This document shows, in pieces, positions 49,344 through 58,717 of a stretch of 64,000 bases of DNA. A model generated the notes under the pieces. The model searched no databases. It saw only the letters and a program-made list of their open reading frames with translations, and had not been told where the DNA came from. Position 1 is the stretch's first letter. The number at the start of each line of letters is the position of its first letter. Both the position numbers and the translations under genes were made by a program. Source of the stretch: Actinobacillus porcitonsillarum (GTDB taxonomy: Bacteria > Pseudomonadota > Gammaproteobacteria > Enterobacterales > Pasteurellaceae); NCBI RefSeq assembly GCF_003101015.1, contig NZ_CP029206.1, positions 2,199,192 to 2,263,191 of the forward strand, written 5' to 3'.

Positions 49344-49541
49344 ATGGCAATTACATTAAAATTAGACAGTTTACATTGCGGCAACTGTGTTAAAAGCGTA
49401 GAAAAAGCGTTATCCGCTGTTGAAGGTGTGGAAAAAGTAAACGTAACGTTAGAACCACAACAAGCAATTATTGAAGGTAATGTTTCAGCACAAACCTTAA
49501 TTGAAGCGGTTGAAGATATTGGGTTTGAGGCAAGTGTTTAA
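49344..49541 (+). CDS. copZ: Copper chaperone CopZ (HMA domain protein)
   Basis: Small cytoplasmic Cu(I) carrier that hands metal to CopA. 65 residues, a single heavy-metal-associated domain. The metal motif is LHCGNC (CXXC at about residues 11-14), where the usual form is GMxCxxC. GAGGAG lies six bases before the ATG at 49344; the longer frame upstream runs through the promoter and is not used. The gap to copA holds repeats. Confidence 0.92.
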   Translation: MAITLKLDSLHCGNCVKSVEKALSAVEGVEKVNVTLEPQQAIIEGNVSAQTLIEAVEDIGFEASV

Positions 49542-49575
49542 AGGGCGCGGTGTACCCATTACATCAATATTTTTT

Positions 49576-49599
49576 GTAGGGGCAAATTACATTTGCCCC
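49576..49599. repeat. GTAGG-type hairpin element 6 (single arm)
   Basis: A 24-bp arm led by GTAGG with stem GGGGCAAAT / ATTTGCCCC and a 3-base loop. No facing partner is seen; a C-rich mosaic repeat begins 14 bp later. Confidence 0.65.
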
Positions 49600-49613
49600 G
49601 AAATATAATGCCT

Positions 49614-49844
49614 GCCCTCTCCCTCCGAAAATCCTTGACGGATTTTCTCCACCCTTTCCCGCAAGCGGGAGAGGGGAAGAATAGGTATCGTAGATAATTC
49701 AAAAAACTTAGCTTACAACGTACCGATAAAGGCATTTCAGCAAACGCTGAAAAAATTGGTTATTCAGAGCTTTACTCATCTTTCCCTCGCCCGCTTGCGG
49801 GAGAGGGTGGAGAAAAATGTGAAACATTTTTCGGAGGGAGAGGG
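49614..49844. repeat. C-rich mosaic hairpin repeats (second family), inverted pair
   Basis: Arm A (49614-49676) and arm B (49784-49844, inverted) share the scaffold CCCTCTCCCTCCGAAAA ... TTTTCTCCACCCT(T/C)TCCCGCAAGCGGG. The tip of the internal hairpin differs: TCC-ttgac-GGA in A, ATGT-ttc-ACAT in B (read in the same sense), each self-complementary. The 107 bp between the arms show no gene or recognisable remnant. This fills the 339-bp gap between copZ and copA. Confidence 0.75.
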
Positions 49845-49880
49845 AATTACGAAAAAATAAACTCACTCAACGGAGAAAAT

Positions 49881-52043
49881 ATGTCCCATTCTGAAACCCA
49901 ACTTTTGATTGGCGGTATGCATTGTGCGGCTTGTGTTCGCCGGGTAGAAAAAGCATTACTGAAAGTCGAAGGTGTCAATTTTGCTTCCGTTAATCTTGCG
50001 GATCAAACCGCTTTTGTTGAGGGGAATGCGTTACCTCAAAATATGTTACAAGCGGTCGAAAAAATCGGATTTTCTGCAGAATTACTGGAGAGCGAGGAAG
50101 AACGCCGAATTAAACAACAAGCCCAAACACAAGCAACGATTTCCCATAAAAAACAGCAATTTATTTTTGCATTAGTGGGCGGTTTTTCCATTATGGCGAT
50201 AGGTATGCTGATTGGTATGAATGTCAATGCCGATAATCACTTGTGGTGGTTCGTCATTGCTTTTCTCAGCCTTGCCATTATGTTTTTTAGCGGTAGAGAT
50301 TTTTTCAAAGGCGCTTGGACAAGCCTGAAAAATCGTTCGGCAAATATGGATACCTTAGTTGCCTTAAGCACCGGTGTGGCGTGGCTTTACTCTTTCGGCT
50401 TGCTGATTTTCCCTCAACCTTCTGCGCACGTCTATTTTGAAGCAAGTGTAATGATCATTGGCTTTATCAATTTAGGTAAATATCTTGAACTAAAAGCCAA
50501 ACAACGATCTTCACTCGCTTTAGAAAAATTGCTCGACTTAGCCCCAAAACAAGCGGTCATTTTTGAAGATAATGTTGCAAAAACTATTCCGGTAAAAGGC
50601 ATTAAACCTCAAATGCGCATTCAAGCATTAGCAGGGGATCGCCTTGCCGTTGATGGTGTGCTGGAAAGCGGTAATCTTTGGGTTGATGAATCAATGCTCA
50701 CGGGCGAAGCCTTGCCGATTGAGAAAAAAGTGGGCGATAAAGTTCGAGCCGGTACACTCATTCAAGATGGTGCAGGAATTTACATTGCCGAACAAGTTGG
50801 CTCTCAAACTGCATTAGCGCGGGTAATTAACGCTGTTCGCCACGCTCAAAGTAGTAAACCGCCATTGGCTCAGTTTGTCGATAAAATCGCCAGTGTTTTT
50901 GTACCTGTTGTGGCCAGTATTGCGCTACTCAGCAGCCTAATTTGGTTAGCATTAGGGCAAGATTTTGCCTTCGCACTTGCGATTTTTACAACGGTGCTGA
51001 TCATTGCTTGCCCTTGTGCTCTCGGCTTAGCCATTCCACTTTCTACCATTGCCGGCGTGGCTCGTTCAGCTGAATTTGGTGTGCTTGTTCGAAATATCGA
51101 AGCGCTACAAGCAAGTAGTGAGATTGATACCCTTGTTTTTGATAAAACCGGCACGCTCACCACAGGAAAAATGCAAGTCACACAAATGCAAACCGTTGGA
51201 AATGTTCAAGCCGATGTTGTGCTCTCTTTAGCCAAAAGCTTAGAAAAACACGCATCCCACCCGATAGCCAAAGCGATTGTTAATTACGCTGAACAGGCGG
51301 CAGATCTTGATATTGAGCAAGTTCAAATTGTAAAAGGGCTAGGCATTAGCGGATATTTTGATGGTCATAAAGTTAAAATCGGTAATCTTAAATTTATGGA
51401 AAATGCTGCTTCTCAATTTGATGTTTCTCTAGAAGAACACGGCACCGTTGTTTACATCAGTATCAATGAACAGGCAACAGGTTATTTTGCAATTTCAGAT
51501 CAACTACGAGAAGAGAGCAAAGCGATGATCCAGCAATTCCAAACCAATGGTTATCAATGCTGGATGCTTACCGGTGATCGCCAATCTACCGCAGAGTATT
51601 TTGCCCAACAATTAGGTTTAGATGGCGTAATTGCAGATGTGCTACCAGAGCAAAAAGCGGAGAAAATCCAAGCACTTCAAGCTGGAGGGAAAAAAGTAGC
51701 AATGGTAGGCGATGGTATCAATGATGCACCGGCACTTGCGCAAGCAAATGTGGGAGTGGTTATGCAAAATGGTTCTGAAATTGCAATCGAAACCGCAGAT
51801 TTATCACTTATGCAGCAAGGACTAGCGCCTTTAGCCCAAATACTGCCATTCTCTAAACGTGTTTTGGCAAATATGAAGCAAAGTTTGCTGGGCGCATTTA
51901 TGTACAATGTGATCGCAATCCCGATTGCAGCCGGCGTACTTTATCCTTTTACCGGCACACTGTTAAATCCAATGATTGCGGCAATTGCGATGACACTTTC
52001 GTCAATTACGGTCGTGTTAAATAGTCAAAGATTATTAAGATAG
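49881..52043 (+). CDS. copA: Copper-exporting P-type ATPase CopA
   Basis: Pumps Cu(I) from the cytoplasm across the inner membrane. 720 residues. There is one N-terminal HMA domain (GGMHCAAC, residues 12-19), then eight helices with the metal-translocating CPC in ACPCALGLA near residue 378. The phosphorylation site is DKTGT, the HP motif lies in KHASHPIAKAI, and the hinge is GDGINDAP. The actuator has TGEALP. E. coli CopA has two HMA domains; one is common elsewhere. Co-regulated with copZ by CueR is inferred. Confidence 0.95.
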   Translation: MSHSETQLLIGGMHCAACVRRVEKALLKVEGVNFASVNLADQTAFVEGNALPQNMLQAVEKIGFSAELLESEEERRIKQQAQTQATISHKKQQFIFALVGGFSIMAIGMLIGMNVNADNHLWWFVIAFLSLAIMFFSGRDFFKGAWTSLKNRSANMDTLVALSTGVAWLYSFGLLIFPQPSAHVYFEASVMIIGFINLGKYLELKAKQRSSLALEKLLDLAPKQAVIFEDNVAKTIPVKGIKPQMRIQALAGDRLAVDGVLESGNLWVDESMLTGEALPIEKKVGDKVRAGTLIQDGAGIYIAEQVGSQTALARVINAVRHAQSSKPPLAQFVDKIASVFVPVVASIALLSSLIWLALGQDFAFALAIFTTVLIIACPCALGLAIPLSTIAGVARSAEFGVLVRNIEALQASSEIDTLVFDKTGTLTTGKMQVTQMQTVGNVQADVVLSLAKSLEKHASHPIAKAIVNYAEQAADLDIEQVQIVKGLGISGYFDGHKVKIGNLKFMENAASQFDVSLEEHGTVVYISINEQATGYFAISDQLREESKAMIQQFQTNGYQCWMLTGDRQSTAEYFAQQLGLDGVIADVLPEQKAEKIQALQAGGKKVAMVGDGINDAPALAQANVGVVMQNGSEIAIETADLSLMQQGLAPLAQILPFSKRVLANMKQSLLGAFMYNVIAIPIAAGVLYPFTGTLLNPMIAAIAMTLSSITVVLNSQRLLR

Positions 52044-52047
52044 CTAA

Positions 52048-52069
52048 AAGCCCTCGTTAATGAGGGCTT
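52048..52069. terminator. Bidirectional terminator between copA and the SDR gene
   Basis: AAGCCCTC-GTTAAT-GAGGGCTT, a perfect 8-bp GC-rich stem, sits in the 28-bp gap between two convergent genes. Confidence 0.85.
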
Positions 52070-52071
52070 AT

Positions 52072-52893
52072 TTATCCACCAAATTTACGATTCATCGCAT
52101 CAAACAATACTGTTGGCAAAATACGTCTTAGCCACCAAAATAATTTGGTCGGGAAAGTAACTTGATAACGTGCTTTTGGTTTTTCGGCATTAAGTGCCTG
52201 TAAGCAAGCCTCCGCACAAGCTGAAGCCGGCAAAGCAAAGGGGTTAGCATTACCCTTGGTGGTTAAGCGTTGATATTGCGATTGGTTCAAGTGTTTTAAG
52301 AAGGAATTTTCCACATCAATATACTTTTCCAACTTCTCAACAGAATTAGGGCGGAAGCGGCTTTGAATAGGACCCGGTTCAATCAGGCTAATATAAATGT
52401 TCGAGCCATATAGCTCACAACGTAAAGTATCCGCCATGCCTTCAAGGGCAAATTTTGTGGCATTGTAAGCGCCACGATAGTGCATTGCGGCAAATCCTAA
52501 AATACTGCTGGTAACTAAAATTCTGCCGTGATCTTGGCGGCGAAAGATTTTGAGTGCGTGGTTCATCACTTCCCAAACGCCAAAAACATTGGTCTCAAAA
52601 ATCTCTCGTAATGCTTCTCTTGGAATATCTTCCACACAGCCCGGTTGCCCGTAGCCCGCATTGCAAAAAACCGCATCTAATTGACCGCTTGCATTGATAT
52701 ATTCAAACGCTGCTACAATTTGGCTTGAATTGGTAACATCAAGCTGAATACACTCAAAACCTTCTTGTTGTAATCTTTGAACATCTTCGGCTTTTCGGCA
52801 ACTGGCAATAACTCGCCAGCCCTGTTGTTTTAGCAGCACCGCTGTCGCATAGCCAATACCGGAAGAACAGCCTGTAATTAAGATCGTTTTCAT
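52072..52893 (-). CDS. Short-chain dehydrogenase/reductase
   Basis: NAD(P)-dependent oxidoreductase of the classical SDR family, 273 residues. The cofactor motif is TGCSSGIG (residues 7-14), followed by the structural NAG in FCNAGYG. The catalytic Ser lies in VTSSILG and the active site in YRGAYNATK (Tyr and Lys). It resembles E. coli YbbO in overall layout. Substrate unknown; membrane or lipid metabolism is a guess. It starts seven bases after the nitroreductase stop and is probably co-transcribed with it. Confidence 0.88.
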   Translation of the reverse strand: MKTILITGCSSGIGYATAVLLKQQGWRVIASCRKAEDVQRLQQEGFECIQLDVTNSSQIVAAFEYINASGQLDAVFCNAGYGQPGCVEDIPREALREIFETNVFGVWEVMNHALKIFRRQDHGRILVTSSILGFAAMHYRGAYNATKFALEGMADTLRCELYGSNIYISLIEPGPIQSRFRPNSVEKLEKYIDVENSFLKHLNQSQYQRLTTKGNANPFALPASACAEACLQALNAEKPKARYQVTFPTKLFWWLRRILPTVLFDAMNRKFGG

Positions 52894-52900
52894 TTTTTAT

Positions 52901-53464
52901 CTAACGAATAAAACTGACAAAACTTGTTGGGTCTTCAGCTTCTCGAGCCAAAGAAATACCATCATCTTCTTTTGGCGAACCGATAAGAAGTAACCCGATA
53001 ATTTTATCGCCTTCAGTACAATCGAAAGCGTGGCGAATTGCCGTACCTTCAACCCATTTTTTACTGATCCAAACGGTTTCAAAACCTTGCGCATTAGCCG
53101 CTAATTGCATTGCATAGGTTGCACAACCGGCAGTAACAATTTGCTCCCAAGCGGGTACTTTTGGCGATTGATGATCAATTTTCGCTACAATACCAATAAC
53201 CATTGGGGCTTGGCTAGAAAGCTTATCTGCTTTTGCCGCATTTTTTTCGTCCATTTCAAATTCAATAGCGGCGGCATTTAAATACTCACGTAATTTGCCC
53301 ATACCACTTTTTTCAATCACAACGAAATGATAAGGCTTCATTTTTCCATGATCCGGCGCGCGTAAAGCCGCTTTTAGAATATGTTGTAGCTGCTCTTCAT
53401 TTGGTGCAATATCGCCAAATTGTTTATTAGAACGGCGGCGTTGTAATAAATCTAAAATTTCCAT
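52901..53464 (-). CDS. ydjA: Nitroreductase family protein (YdjA type)
   Basis: FMN-dependent oxidoreductase of 187 residues, cytoplasmic, likely a dimer. RRRSNKQF at the N terminus binds the FMN phosphate, and RAPDHGKMKPYHFVV and the C-terminal GSPKED match the short YdjA-like branch, whose physiological substrate is not settled. It is separated from ilvD upstream by a terminator. Confidence 0.88.
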   Translation of the reverse strand: MEILDLLQRRRSNKQFGDIAPNEEQLQHILKAALRAPDHGKMKPYHFVVIEKSGMGKLREYLNAAAIEFEMDEKNAAKADKLSSQAPMVIGIVAKIDHQSPKVPAWEQIVTAGCATYAMQLAANAQGFETVWISKKWVEGTAIRHAFDCTEGDKIIGLLLIGSPKEDDGISLAREAEDPTSFVSFIR

Positions 53465-53491
53465 TATTTCTCCGTTTCTTATAATAAGAAT

Positions 53492-53520
53492 AGGCTGATT
53501 AAAGAAAGATCAATCAGCCT
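53492..53520 (-). terminator. Rho-independent terminator of ilvD
   Basis: AGGCTGATT and AATCAGCCT form a perfect 9-bp stem with an 11-base loop, 18 bp past the ilvD stop. Confidence 0.78.
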
Positions 53521-53537
53521 ACTTTTACGATGACATC

Positions 53538-55373
53538 TTAAATTTTGGTTTTATCGCGAACCGCACCTTTATCCGCTGAAGTCGCAAAATGTCCGTACAC
53601 TTTTAGTGCAAAAGAGACTTCACGCTGACGGTTTGCTGGTTTCCAGCCTTTCGCATCTTGTTCTGCACGGCGTTGAGCAAGCTCAGCTTCAGGCACAACC
53701 AGTTCGATTTTACGGTTTGGAATGTCAATTTCAATGGTATCGCCATCTTTAACGACACCAATCAAACCGCCTGCGGCTGCTTCCGGTGAACAGTGTCCGA
53801 TAGACAAGCCTGATGTACCGCCGGAGAAACGCCCATCCGTTAATAACGCACAAGCCTTGCCTAAGCCCATGGATTTTAAATAGCTGGTCGGATAAAGCAT
53901 CTCTTGCATACCCGGCCCGCCTTTTGGACCTTCGTAGCGGATAACGACCACGTGTCCTGCGCGCACTTTTCCGCCTAAAATCCCTGCAACCGCATCTTCT
54001 TGGCTTTCAAATACAATGGCTTCGCCTTTGAATTTTAAGATTGATTCGTCCACTCCTGCGGTTTTTACGATACAACCGTCTAAGGCAATATTGCCCGACA
54101 ACATCGCTAAGCCTCCGTCTTGGCTGTACGCAAACTCTTTGCTACGAATACAACCGTTTTGGCGGTCATCATCAACGCTATCCCAACGGGTATCTTGTGA
54201 GAAGGCTTTAGTGGTGCGAATACCTGCTGGACCTGCACGGAAGAATTTATGTACCGCTTCATCTTTGGTCAGCATAATGTCGTACTTCGCAATTTGTTCC
54301 GCAAGGCTTAAGCCTAACACCGTGCGAGTTTGATTGTTCAATAACCCTGCACGATCTAGCTCGCCTAAAATTGCCATAATCCCACCTGCACGGTGTACAT
54401 CTTCCATATGGTATTTCGCTGTATTTGGTGCAACTTTGCTTAAGCAAGGTACTTTACGAGAAAGGCGATCAATATCCGCCATCGTGAAATCCACTTCCGC
54501 TTCTTGTGCTGCGGCAAGTAAGTGTAAAACCGTATTAGTTGAACCGCCCATGGCAATATCTAGGCTCATTGCATTATCAAATGCCGCTTTGGTTGCAATA
54601 GAACGTGGCAATACAGACAAATCATCTTGCTCGTAATATTTTTTGCACAGCTCAACAATTTGCGTACCGGCATCTAAGAATAACTGTTTGCGGTCAGCGT
54701 GCGTTGCAAGGCAAGAGCCGTTGCCTGGTAAACTTAAACCGAGAGCTTCTGTTAAGCAGTTCATTGAGTTTGCGGTAAACATACCTGAACAAGAACCACA
54801 AGTTGGGCAAGCAGAGCGCTCAATCGCATCAACATCGGCATCAGACACATTTTTATCTGCACTCTGCACCATCGCATCGACTAAGTCTAATTTGATAATT
54901 TGGTCGGATAGCTTGGTTTTCCCTGCTTCCATCGGACCGCCGGACACAAAAATCGTCGGAATATTTAAACGCAATGCCGCCATTAACATTCCCGGGGTGA
55001 TTTTGTCGCAGTTTGAAATACACACCATCGCATCGGCACAGTGCGCATTCACCATATACTCCACGCTGTCGGCAATTAAATCACGGCTTGGTAGAGAATA
55101 GAGCATACCGCCGTGTCCCATCGCAATACCGTCATCAACCGCAATGGTGTTGAACTCTTTTGCCACACCGCCTGCTTTCTCAATTTGCTCGGCGACAAGT
55201 TGCCCCATATCTTTTAAGTGCACGTGTCCCGGTACGAACTGGGTAAAGGAGTTCACCACCGCAATAATCGGTTTACCAAAGTCATTTTCTTTCATTCCCG
55301 TTGCACGCCATAATGCACGCGCACCTGCCATATTGCGACCTTGTGTGCTGGTCGCTGAACGTAATTTAGGCAT
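53538..55373 (-). CDS. ilvD: Dihydroxy-acid dehydratase IlvD
   Basis: Fe-S dehydratase in valine, leucine and isoleucine synthesis. 611 residues (E. coli 616). Cluster cysteines lie in CISNCDK (near residue 122) and [11 protein letters not shown] (near 195). GGSTNTVLH and [15 protein letters not shown] are conserved active-site segments. It stands alone here; no ilvG, ilvM, ilvE or ilvA gene is adjacent and no attenuator leader was seen. A terminator follows. Confidence 0.97.
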   Translation of the reverse strand: MPKLRSATSTQGRNMAGARALWRATGMKENDFGKPIIAVVNSFTQFVPGHVHLKDMGQLVAEQIEKAGGVAKEFNTIAVDDGIAMGHGGMLYSLPSRDLIADSVEYMVNAHCADAMVCISNCDKITPGMLMAALRLNIPTIFVSGGPMEAGKTKLSDQIIKLDLVDAMVQSADKNVSDADVDAIERSACPTCGSCSGMFTANSMNCLTEALGLSLPGNGSCLATHADRKQLFLDAGTQIVELCKKYYEQDDLSVLPRSIATKAAFDNAMSLDIAMGGSTNTVLHLLAAAQEAEVDFTMADIDRLSRKVPCLSKVAPNTAKYHMEDVHRAGGIMAILGELDRAGLLNNQTRTVLGLSLAEQIAKYDIMLTKDEAVHKFFRAGPAGIRTTKAFSQDTRWDSVDDDRQNGCIRSKEFAYSQDGGLAMLSGNIALDGCIVKTAGVDESILKFKGEAIVFESQEDAVAGILGGKVRAGHVVVIRYEGPKGGPGMQEMLYPTSYLKSMGLGKACALLTDGRFSGGTSGLSIGHCSPEAAAGGLIGVVKDGDTIEIDIPNRKIELVVPEAELAQRRAEQDAKGWKPANRQREVSFALKVYGHFATSADKGAVRDKTKI

Positions 55374-55476
55374 ATCTAATCACTCCAAGTATCTAATGTT
55401 GTGTGCTAAAAAATAAAGCTATTCTACTGTAAATTTAATTTAAGCGGTAAAATTTTGCGGATTTTTTGCAAAAAAG

Positions 55477-55497
55477 AAGGCTCTCAATGAGAGCCTT
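55477..55497 (-). terminator. Rho-independent terminator of pgi
   Basis: AAGGCTCTC-AAT-GAGAGCCTT, a perfect 9-bp stem with a 3-base loop. The A run at 55471-55475 gives the U tract on the minus strand. Confidence 0.88.
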
Positions 55498-55511
55498 TTG
55501 AATAGATGAAA

Positions 55512-57152
55512 TTAACGCCACGCTTTATATTGGTTGATTAAGCCATTCGTTGAACTATCGTGGCTTGCGATTTCTTCATTGCCTTGAAGTTCAGGTAAAA
55601 TGCGGTTTGCTAACTGTTTACCTAATTCTACGCCCCATTGGTCGAAGCTGTAAATGTTGAAGATAACACCTTGTACAAAGATTTTATGTTCATACATTGC
55701 AATCAACGCCCCAAGCGTAAATGGTGTGATTTTTTGAACCAAAATTGAGTTAGTCGGTTTATTGCCGGTAAAGACTTTAAACGGTACGATTTCTGCAACA
55801 TCTTCTAATTTTTTACCCGCTTGTAAGAACTCTTGTTCTACCACTTCTTTTGATTTACCGAACGCAAGTGCTTCTGTTTGAGCAAAGAAGTTTGAAAGCA
55901 GTTTAGCATGGTGGTCGCCAACCGGATTATGTGTTTGTGCCGGTGCGATAAAATCACAAGGGATCAATTTCGTACCTTGGTGAATTAACTGGTAGAAAGC
56001 GTGTTGTCCGTTTGTTCCCGGTTCACCCCAAACGATCGGACCGGTTTGATAGGTTACCGCTTTGCCATCACGACCAACAAATTTACCATTAGACTCCATA
56101 TTCCCTTGTTGGAAATAAGCGGCAAAACGGTGTAAGTATTGATCGTAAGGTAATAGTGCTTCGGTTTCTGCACCTAAGAAATTACAGTTCCAAATGCCAA
56201 TCAGTGCTAATGTTGCCGGAATATTTTGTTCAATTGGCGTGTTGCGGAAATGTTTATCCATTTCGTGCGCACCGTCTAATAACTGCTCAAAATTCTCAAA
56301 ACCGATAGATAGCGCAATAGATAAACCGATTGCAGACCAAAGAGAATAGCGACCGCCAACCCAATCCCAGAATTCAAACATGTTGTTGGTATCAATACCA
56401 AATTTAGCCACTTCTGAAGCATTAGTTGAAAGTGCCGCAAAGTGTTTTGCAACCGCTGATTCATCTTTTGCGTGGCTTAATAACCATTCACGAGCGGTCA
56501 AAGCGTTTGTCATGGTTTCTTGAGTGGTAAAGGTTTTAGAAGCTACCAACACAAGCGTGGTTTCAGGATTTACTTTTTTCAACGTTTCCGCAATATGAGT
56601 ACCATCTACGTTTGATACAAAGTGCATTGTGAGATGATTTTTATATGGACGTAACGCTTCTGTTACCATATAAGGACCTAAATCCGAACCACCGATCCCA
56701 ATGTTAATCACATCAGTAATCGCTTTGCCGGTATAACCTTTCCATGCGCCTGAAATAATGCGTTGGCAGAAATCTTTCATTTTTGCTAAAACAGCATTAA
56801 CTTCCGGCATCACATCTTTGCCATCAACATAAACCGGTGTATTCGAACGGTTACGTAATGCGGTATGCAATACAGCACGATTTTCAGTGCGGTTAATTTT
56901 TTGCCCGCTAAACATCGCTTCTATCGCTGATGTTAATTGGCATTCATCGGCTAATTGGCGTAATAAACCTAAGGTTTTATCATTAACCGCATTTTTAGAG
57001 TAATCGACCAGAATTTGATTTGCAAAATTTAAAGAGTATTGATTAAAGCGGGAAGCATTTTCGGCAAATAATTGAGGAATGGTTAAATTTTCAGCTTTAT
57101 GTTGTTCAAGTGCTTGCCAAGCAGCCGTTTGAGTTGGATTAATTTTTTGCAT
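55512..57152 (-). CDS. pgi: Glucose-6-phosphate isomerase
   Basis: Interconverts glucose-6-phosphate and fructose-6-phosphate. 546 residues (E. coli 549). Signatures: [11 protein letters not shown] near residue 150, [25 protein letters not shown] and the C-terminal [16 protein letters not shown] segment (here [12 protein letters not shown]). AAAGGAAAT precedes the ATG at 57152. Single gene with its own terminator, 121 bp downstream of the tRNA operon. Confidence 0.97.
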   Translation of the reverse strand: MQKINPTQTAAWQALEQHKAENLTIPQLFAENASRFNQYSLNFANQILVDYSKNAVNDKTLGLLRQLADECQLTSAIEAMFSGQKINRTENRAVLHTALRNRSNTPVYVDGKDVMPEVNAVLAKMKDFCQRIISGAWKGYTGKAITDVINIGIGGSDLGPYMVTEALRPYKNHLTMHFVSNVDGTHIAETLKKVNPETTLVLVASKTFTTQETMTNALTAREWLLSHAKDESAVAKHFAALSTNASEVAKFGIDTNNMFEFWDWVGGRYSLWSAIGLSIALSIGFENFEQLLDGAHEMDKHFRNTPIEQNIPATLALIGIWNCNFLGAETEALLPYDQYLHRFAAYFQQGNMESNGKFVGRDGKAVTYQTGPIVWGEPGTNGQHAFYQLIHQGTKLIPCDFIAPAQTHNPVGDHHAKLLSNFFAQTEALAFGKSKEVVEQEFLQAGKKLEDVAEIVPFKVFTGNKPTNSILVQKITPFTLGALIAMYEHKIFVQGVIFNIYSFDQWGVELGKQLANRILPELQGNEEIASHDSSTNGLINQYKAWR

Positions 57153-57273
57153 GATAAATTTCCTTTAAAGTATAAAAATAAAATTGACATAATTTTAATG
57201 AATTTTAAAAGAAATCAAAAGCAATTTAGATATTTAATAGAAACGGATGATGAAAATAAAATCGGAAGAAGGA

Positions 57274-57348
57274 TGGCTGGGGTACTAGGATTCGAACCTA
57301 GGGATGCCGAGATCAAAACCCGGTGCCTTACCGCTTGGCGATACCCCA
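57274..57348 (-). tRNA. tRNA-Gln (TTG), distal copy
   Basis: 75-nt cloverleaf ending in encoded CCA. Anticodon loop TTTTGAT gives anticodon TTG, and the T loop GGTTCGAATCC is intact. Identical to the copy at 57397-57471. Last gene of the leftward tRNA cluster. Confidence 0.97.
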
Positions 57349-57356
57349 AAAGAAAA

Positions 57357-57376
57357 AAACTAACAATTGTTAGTTT
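57357..57376 (-). terminator. Perfect palindrome with U tract between the two tRNA-Gln genes
   Basis: A 20-bp perfect palindrome (centre CAATTG) is followed on the minus strand by seven T residues. It resembles an AT-rich intrinsic terminator or a processing hairpin inside the tRNA operon. Confidence 0.5.
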
Positions 57377-57396
57377 ATAATGATGAGTAAATTAGA

Positions 57397-57471
57397 TGGC
57401 TGGGGTACTAGGATTCGAACCTAGGGATGCCGAGATCAAAACCCGGTGCCTTACCGCTTGGCGATACCCCA
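57397..57471 (-). tRNA. tRNA-Gln (TTG), proximal copy
   Basis: 75 nt with encoded CCA and anticodon TTG, sequence identical to the distal copy. It lies 26 bp after tRNA-Leu in the transcript. Confidence 0.97.
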
Positions 57472-57497
57472 ACACTAATTTTTTGTAAACTGATAAA

Positions 57498-57582
57498 TGG
57501 TGCGGGACGAGGGACTTGAACCCACACACCTCTCGGCGCCAGAACCTAAATCTGGTGCGTCTACCAATTTCGCCAGTCCCGC
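57498..57582 (-). tRNA. tRNA-Leu (TAG)
   Basis: 85 nt with a long variable arm, anticodon loop TTTAGGT giving TAG, acceptor GCGGGAC/GTCCCGC and encoded CCA. Confidence 0.97.
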
Positions 57583-57586
57583 AATA

Positions 57587-57663
57587 TGGTGGCTACAGCG
57601 AGATTCGAACTTGCGACCCCAACATTATGAGTGTTGTGCTCTAACCAGCTGAGCTATGTAGCC
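57587..57663 (-). tRNA. tRNA-Met (CAT), elongator
   Basis: 77 nt with encoded CCA. The acceptor GGCTACA/TGTAGCC and anticodon loop CTCATAA give CAT. The paired first acceptor position fits the elongator rather than the initiator. First gene of the Met-Leu-Gln-Gln operon. Confidence 0.95.
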
Positions 57664-57700
57664 ATATCATTTGCGTTTACCATATCGGTTTACGGGGTGC

Positions 57701-57729
57701 ATTATGCTGATTTTCCCTCTACTCGTCAA
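57701..57729 (-). promoter_or_regulatory. Promoter of the Met-Leu-Gln-Gln tRNA operon
   Basis: On the minus strand TTGACG (57724-57729) and CATAAT (57701-57706) are 17 bp apart, followed by GCACCCC. That GC-rich discriminator is typical of stable RNA promoters under stringent control. The start would fall about 30 bp before tRNA-Met. Confidence 0.8.
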
Positions 57730-57835
57730 ATACTTTTTTCAATTTTTTAAATAAAATTGTTTTTTTGCTTATGAATTCAACGTTTTGATATAAAAACAGC
57801 ACAAATTTGCTTATTTCCTAATAGCTTACAAAATG

Positions 57836-58660
57836 CTATTTTGCTTTTTTCATTTCCGTTTGTAGTTGTACTAATACCGGTTCTACCTCGGGTAGTACGC
57901 TTTCCCACAATTTAAAAGACTCCGCCGCCTGCCCTACCAGCATTCCTAAACCATCTTGGTACTTCTCAACGCCTTGAGAACGAGCATAATTCAAAAATGG
58001 CGTACTCATATCAACAGCATACTGCATATCATATACACTGCTACCCACTAAAACCGATTGCGGCAATTCAACATACTTACCCTGTAAGCCTAGTGACGTT
58101 GCATTGATAATTAGATCGAACTTAGATTGAATAATCTCTTCCCAGCAAGCGGCTTGAATTTGCCCAAACTTTGCAAATTTTTCAGCTAATTCGACCGCTT
58201 TTTCGTGAGTTCGATTATAAATGGTAATCTGCTGATTAGCTTTTAATAATGGAAATAGCACGCCTTTAGTCGCCCCGCCGGCACCTAAAATGAGTACTCG
58301 TTGTTTTTCAGCTAACCAGCCTAAACGTGCTAAATCTGAACATAAACCTGCACCATCTGTATTTTCAGCATATAAACGCCCGTCATCTAATTTTTTCAAC
58401 GTATTGCAAGCCTCTGCTAATAAACAACCTTCACTATGTAGATCCGCAAGTTTGAATGCGCGCTCTTTAAAAGGTGCGGTAATATTTGCACCTTTAGCGC
58501 CTTGCTGGAAAAACATTTGAATTTGTTGCTCAAAAGCCTGTTCATCGCCAAGTTTTGCTTCATATGAAATATTTTTTTGCGTTAATTCGCCAAATAGTTG
58601 ATGAATACGAGGCGATTTACTTTGTGCAATTGGGTTTCCCCATACGGCATATTGGTTCAT
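57836..58660 (-). CDS. aroE: Shikimate dehydrogenase AroE
   Basis: NADPH-dependent reduction of 3-dehydroshikimate in aromatic amino acid synthesis. 274 residues from the ATG at 58660 (E. coli 272); AGGAAA precedes it, whereas the frame to 58708 has no ribosome site. Shikimate-binding residues are in NPIAQSKSP, with Lys in NITAPFKERAF and Asp in NTDGAG. The nucleotide loop is GAGGATKG followed by YNRT. It follows ettA after a hairpin of 58681-58710. Confidence 0.95.
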   Translation of the reverse strand: MNQYAVWGNPIAQSKSPRIHQLFGELTQKNISYEAKLGDEQAFEQQIQMFFQQGAKGANITAPFKERAFKLADLHSEGCLLAEACNTLKKLDDGRLYAENTDGAGLCSDLARLGWLAEKQRVLILGAGGATKGVLFPLLKANQQITIYNRTHEKAVELAEKFAKFGQIQAACWEEIIQSKFDLIINATSLGLQGKYVELPQSVLVGSSVYDMQYAVDMSTPFLNYARSQGVEKYQDGLGMLVGQAAESFKLWESVLPEVEPVLVQLQTEMKKAK

Positions 58661-58680
58661 GTTATTTCCTTTTGCTAAAA

Positions 58681-58710
58681 AAATGAGCTTTTCAAATGAA
58701 AAGCTCATTT
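58681..58710 (-). terminator. Rho-independent terminator between ettA and aroE
   Basis: AAATGAGCTTTTC and GAAAAGCTCATTT form a perfect 13-bp stem with loop AAAT, followed on the minus strand by seven T. It overlaps the upstream part of the aroE leader. Confidence 0.88.
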
Positions 58711-58717
58711 AAACGTA

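Noticed and set aside
49687..49783. Possible gene remnant between the two C-rich repeat arms
   Set aside because: Translation in six frames gave nothing recognisable by eye; treated as spacer.
54016..55101. Several long open frames antisense to ilvD
   Set aside because: Produced by codon structure of ilvD on the minus strand; no start signals or domains.
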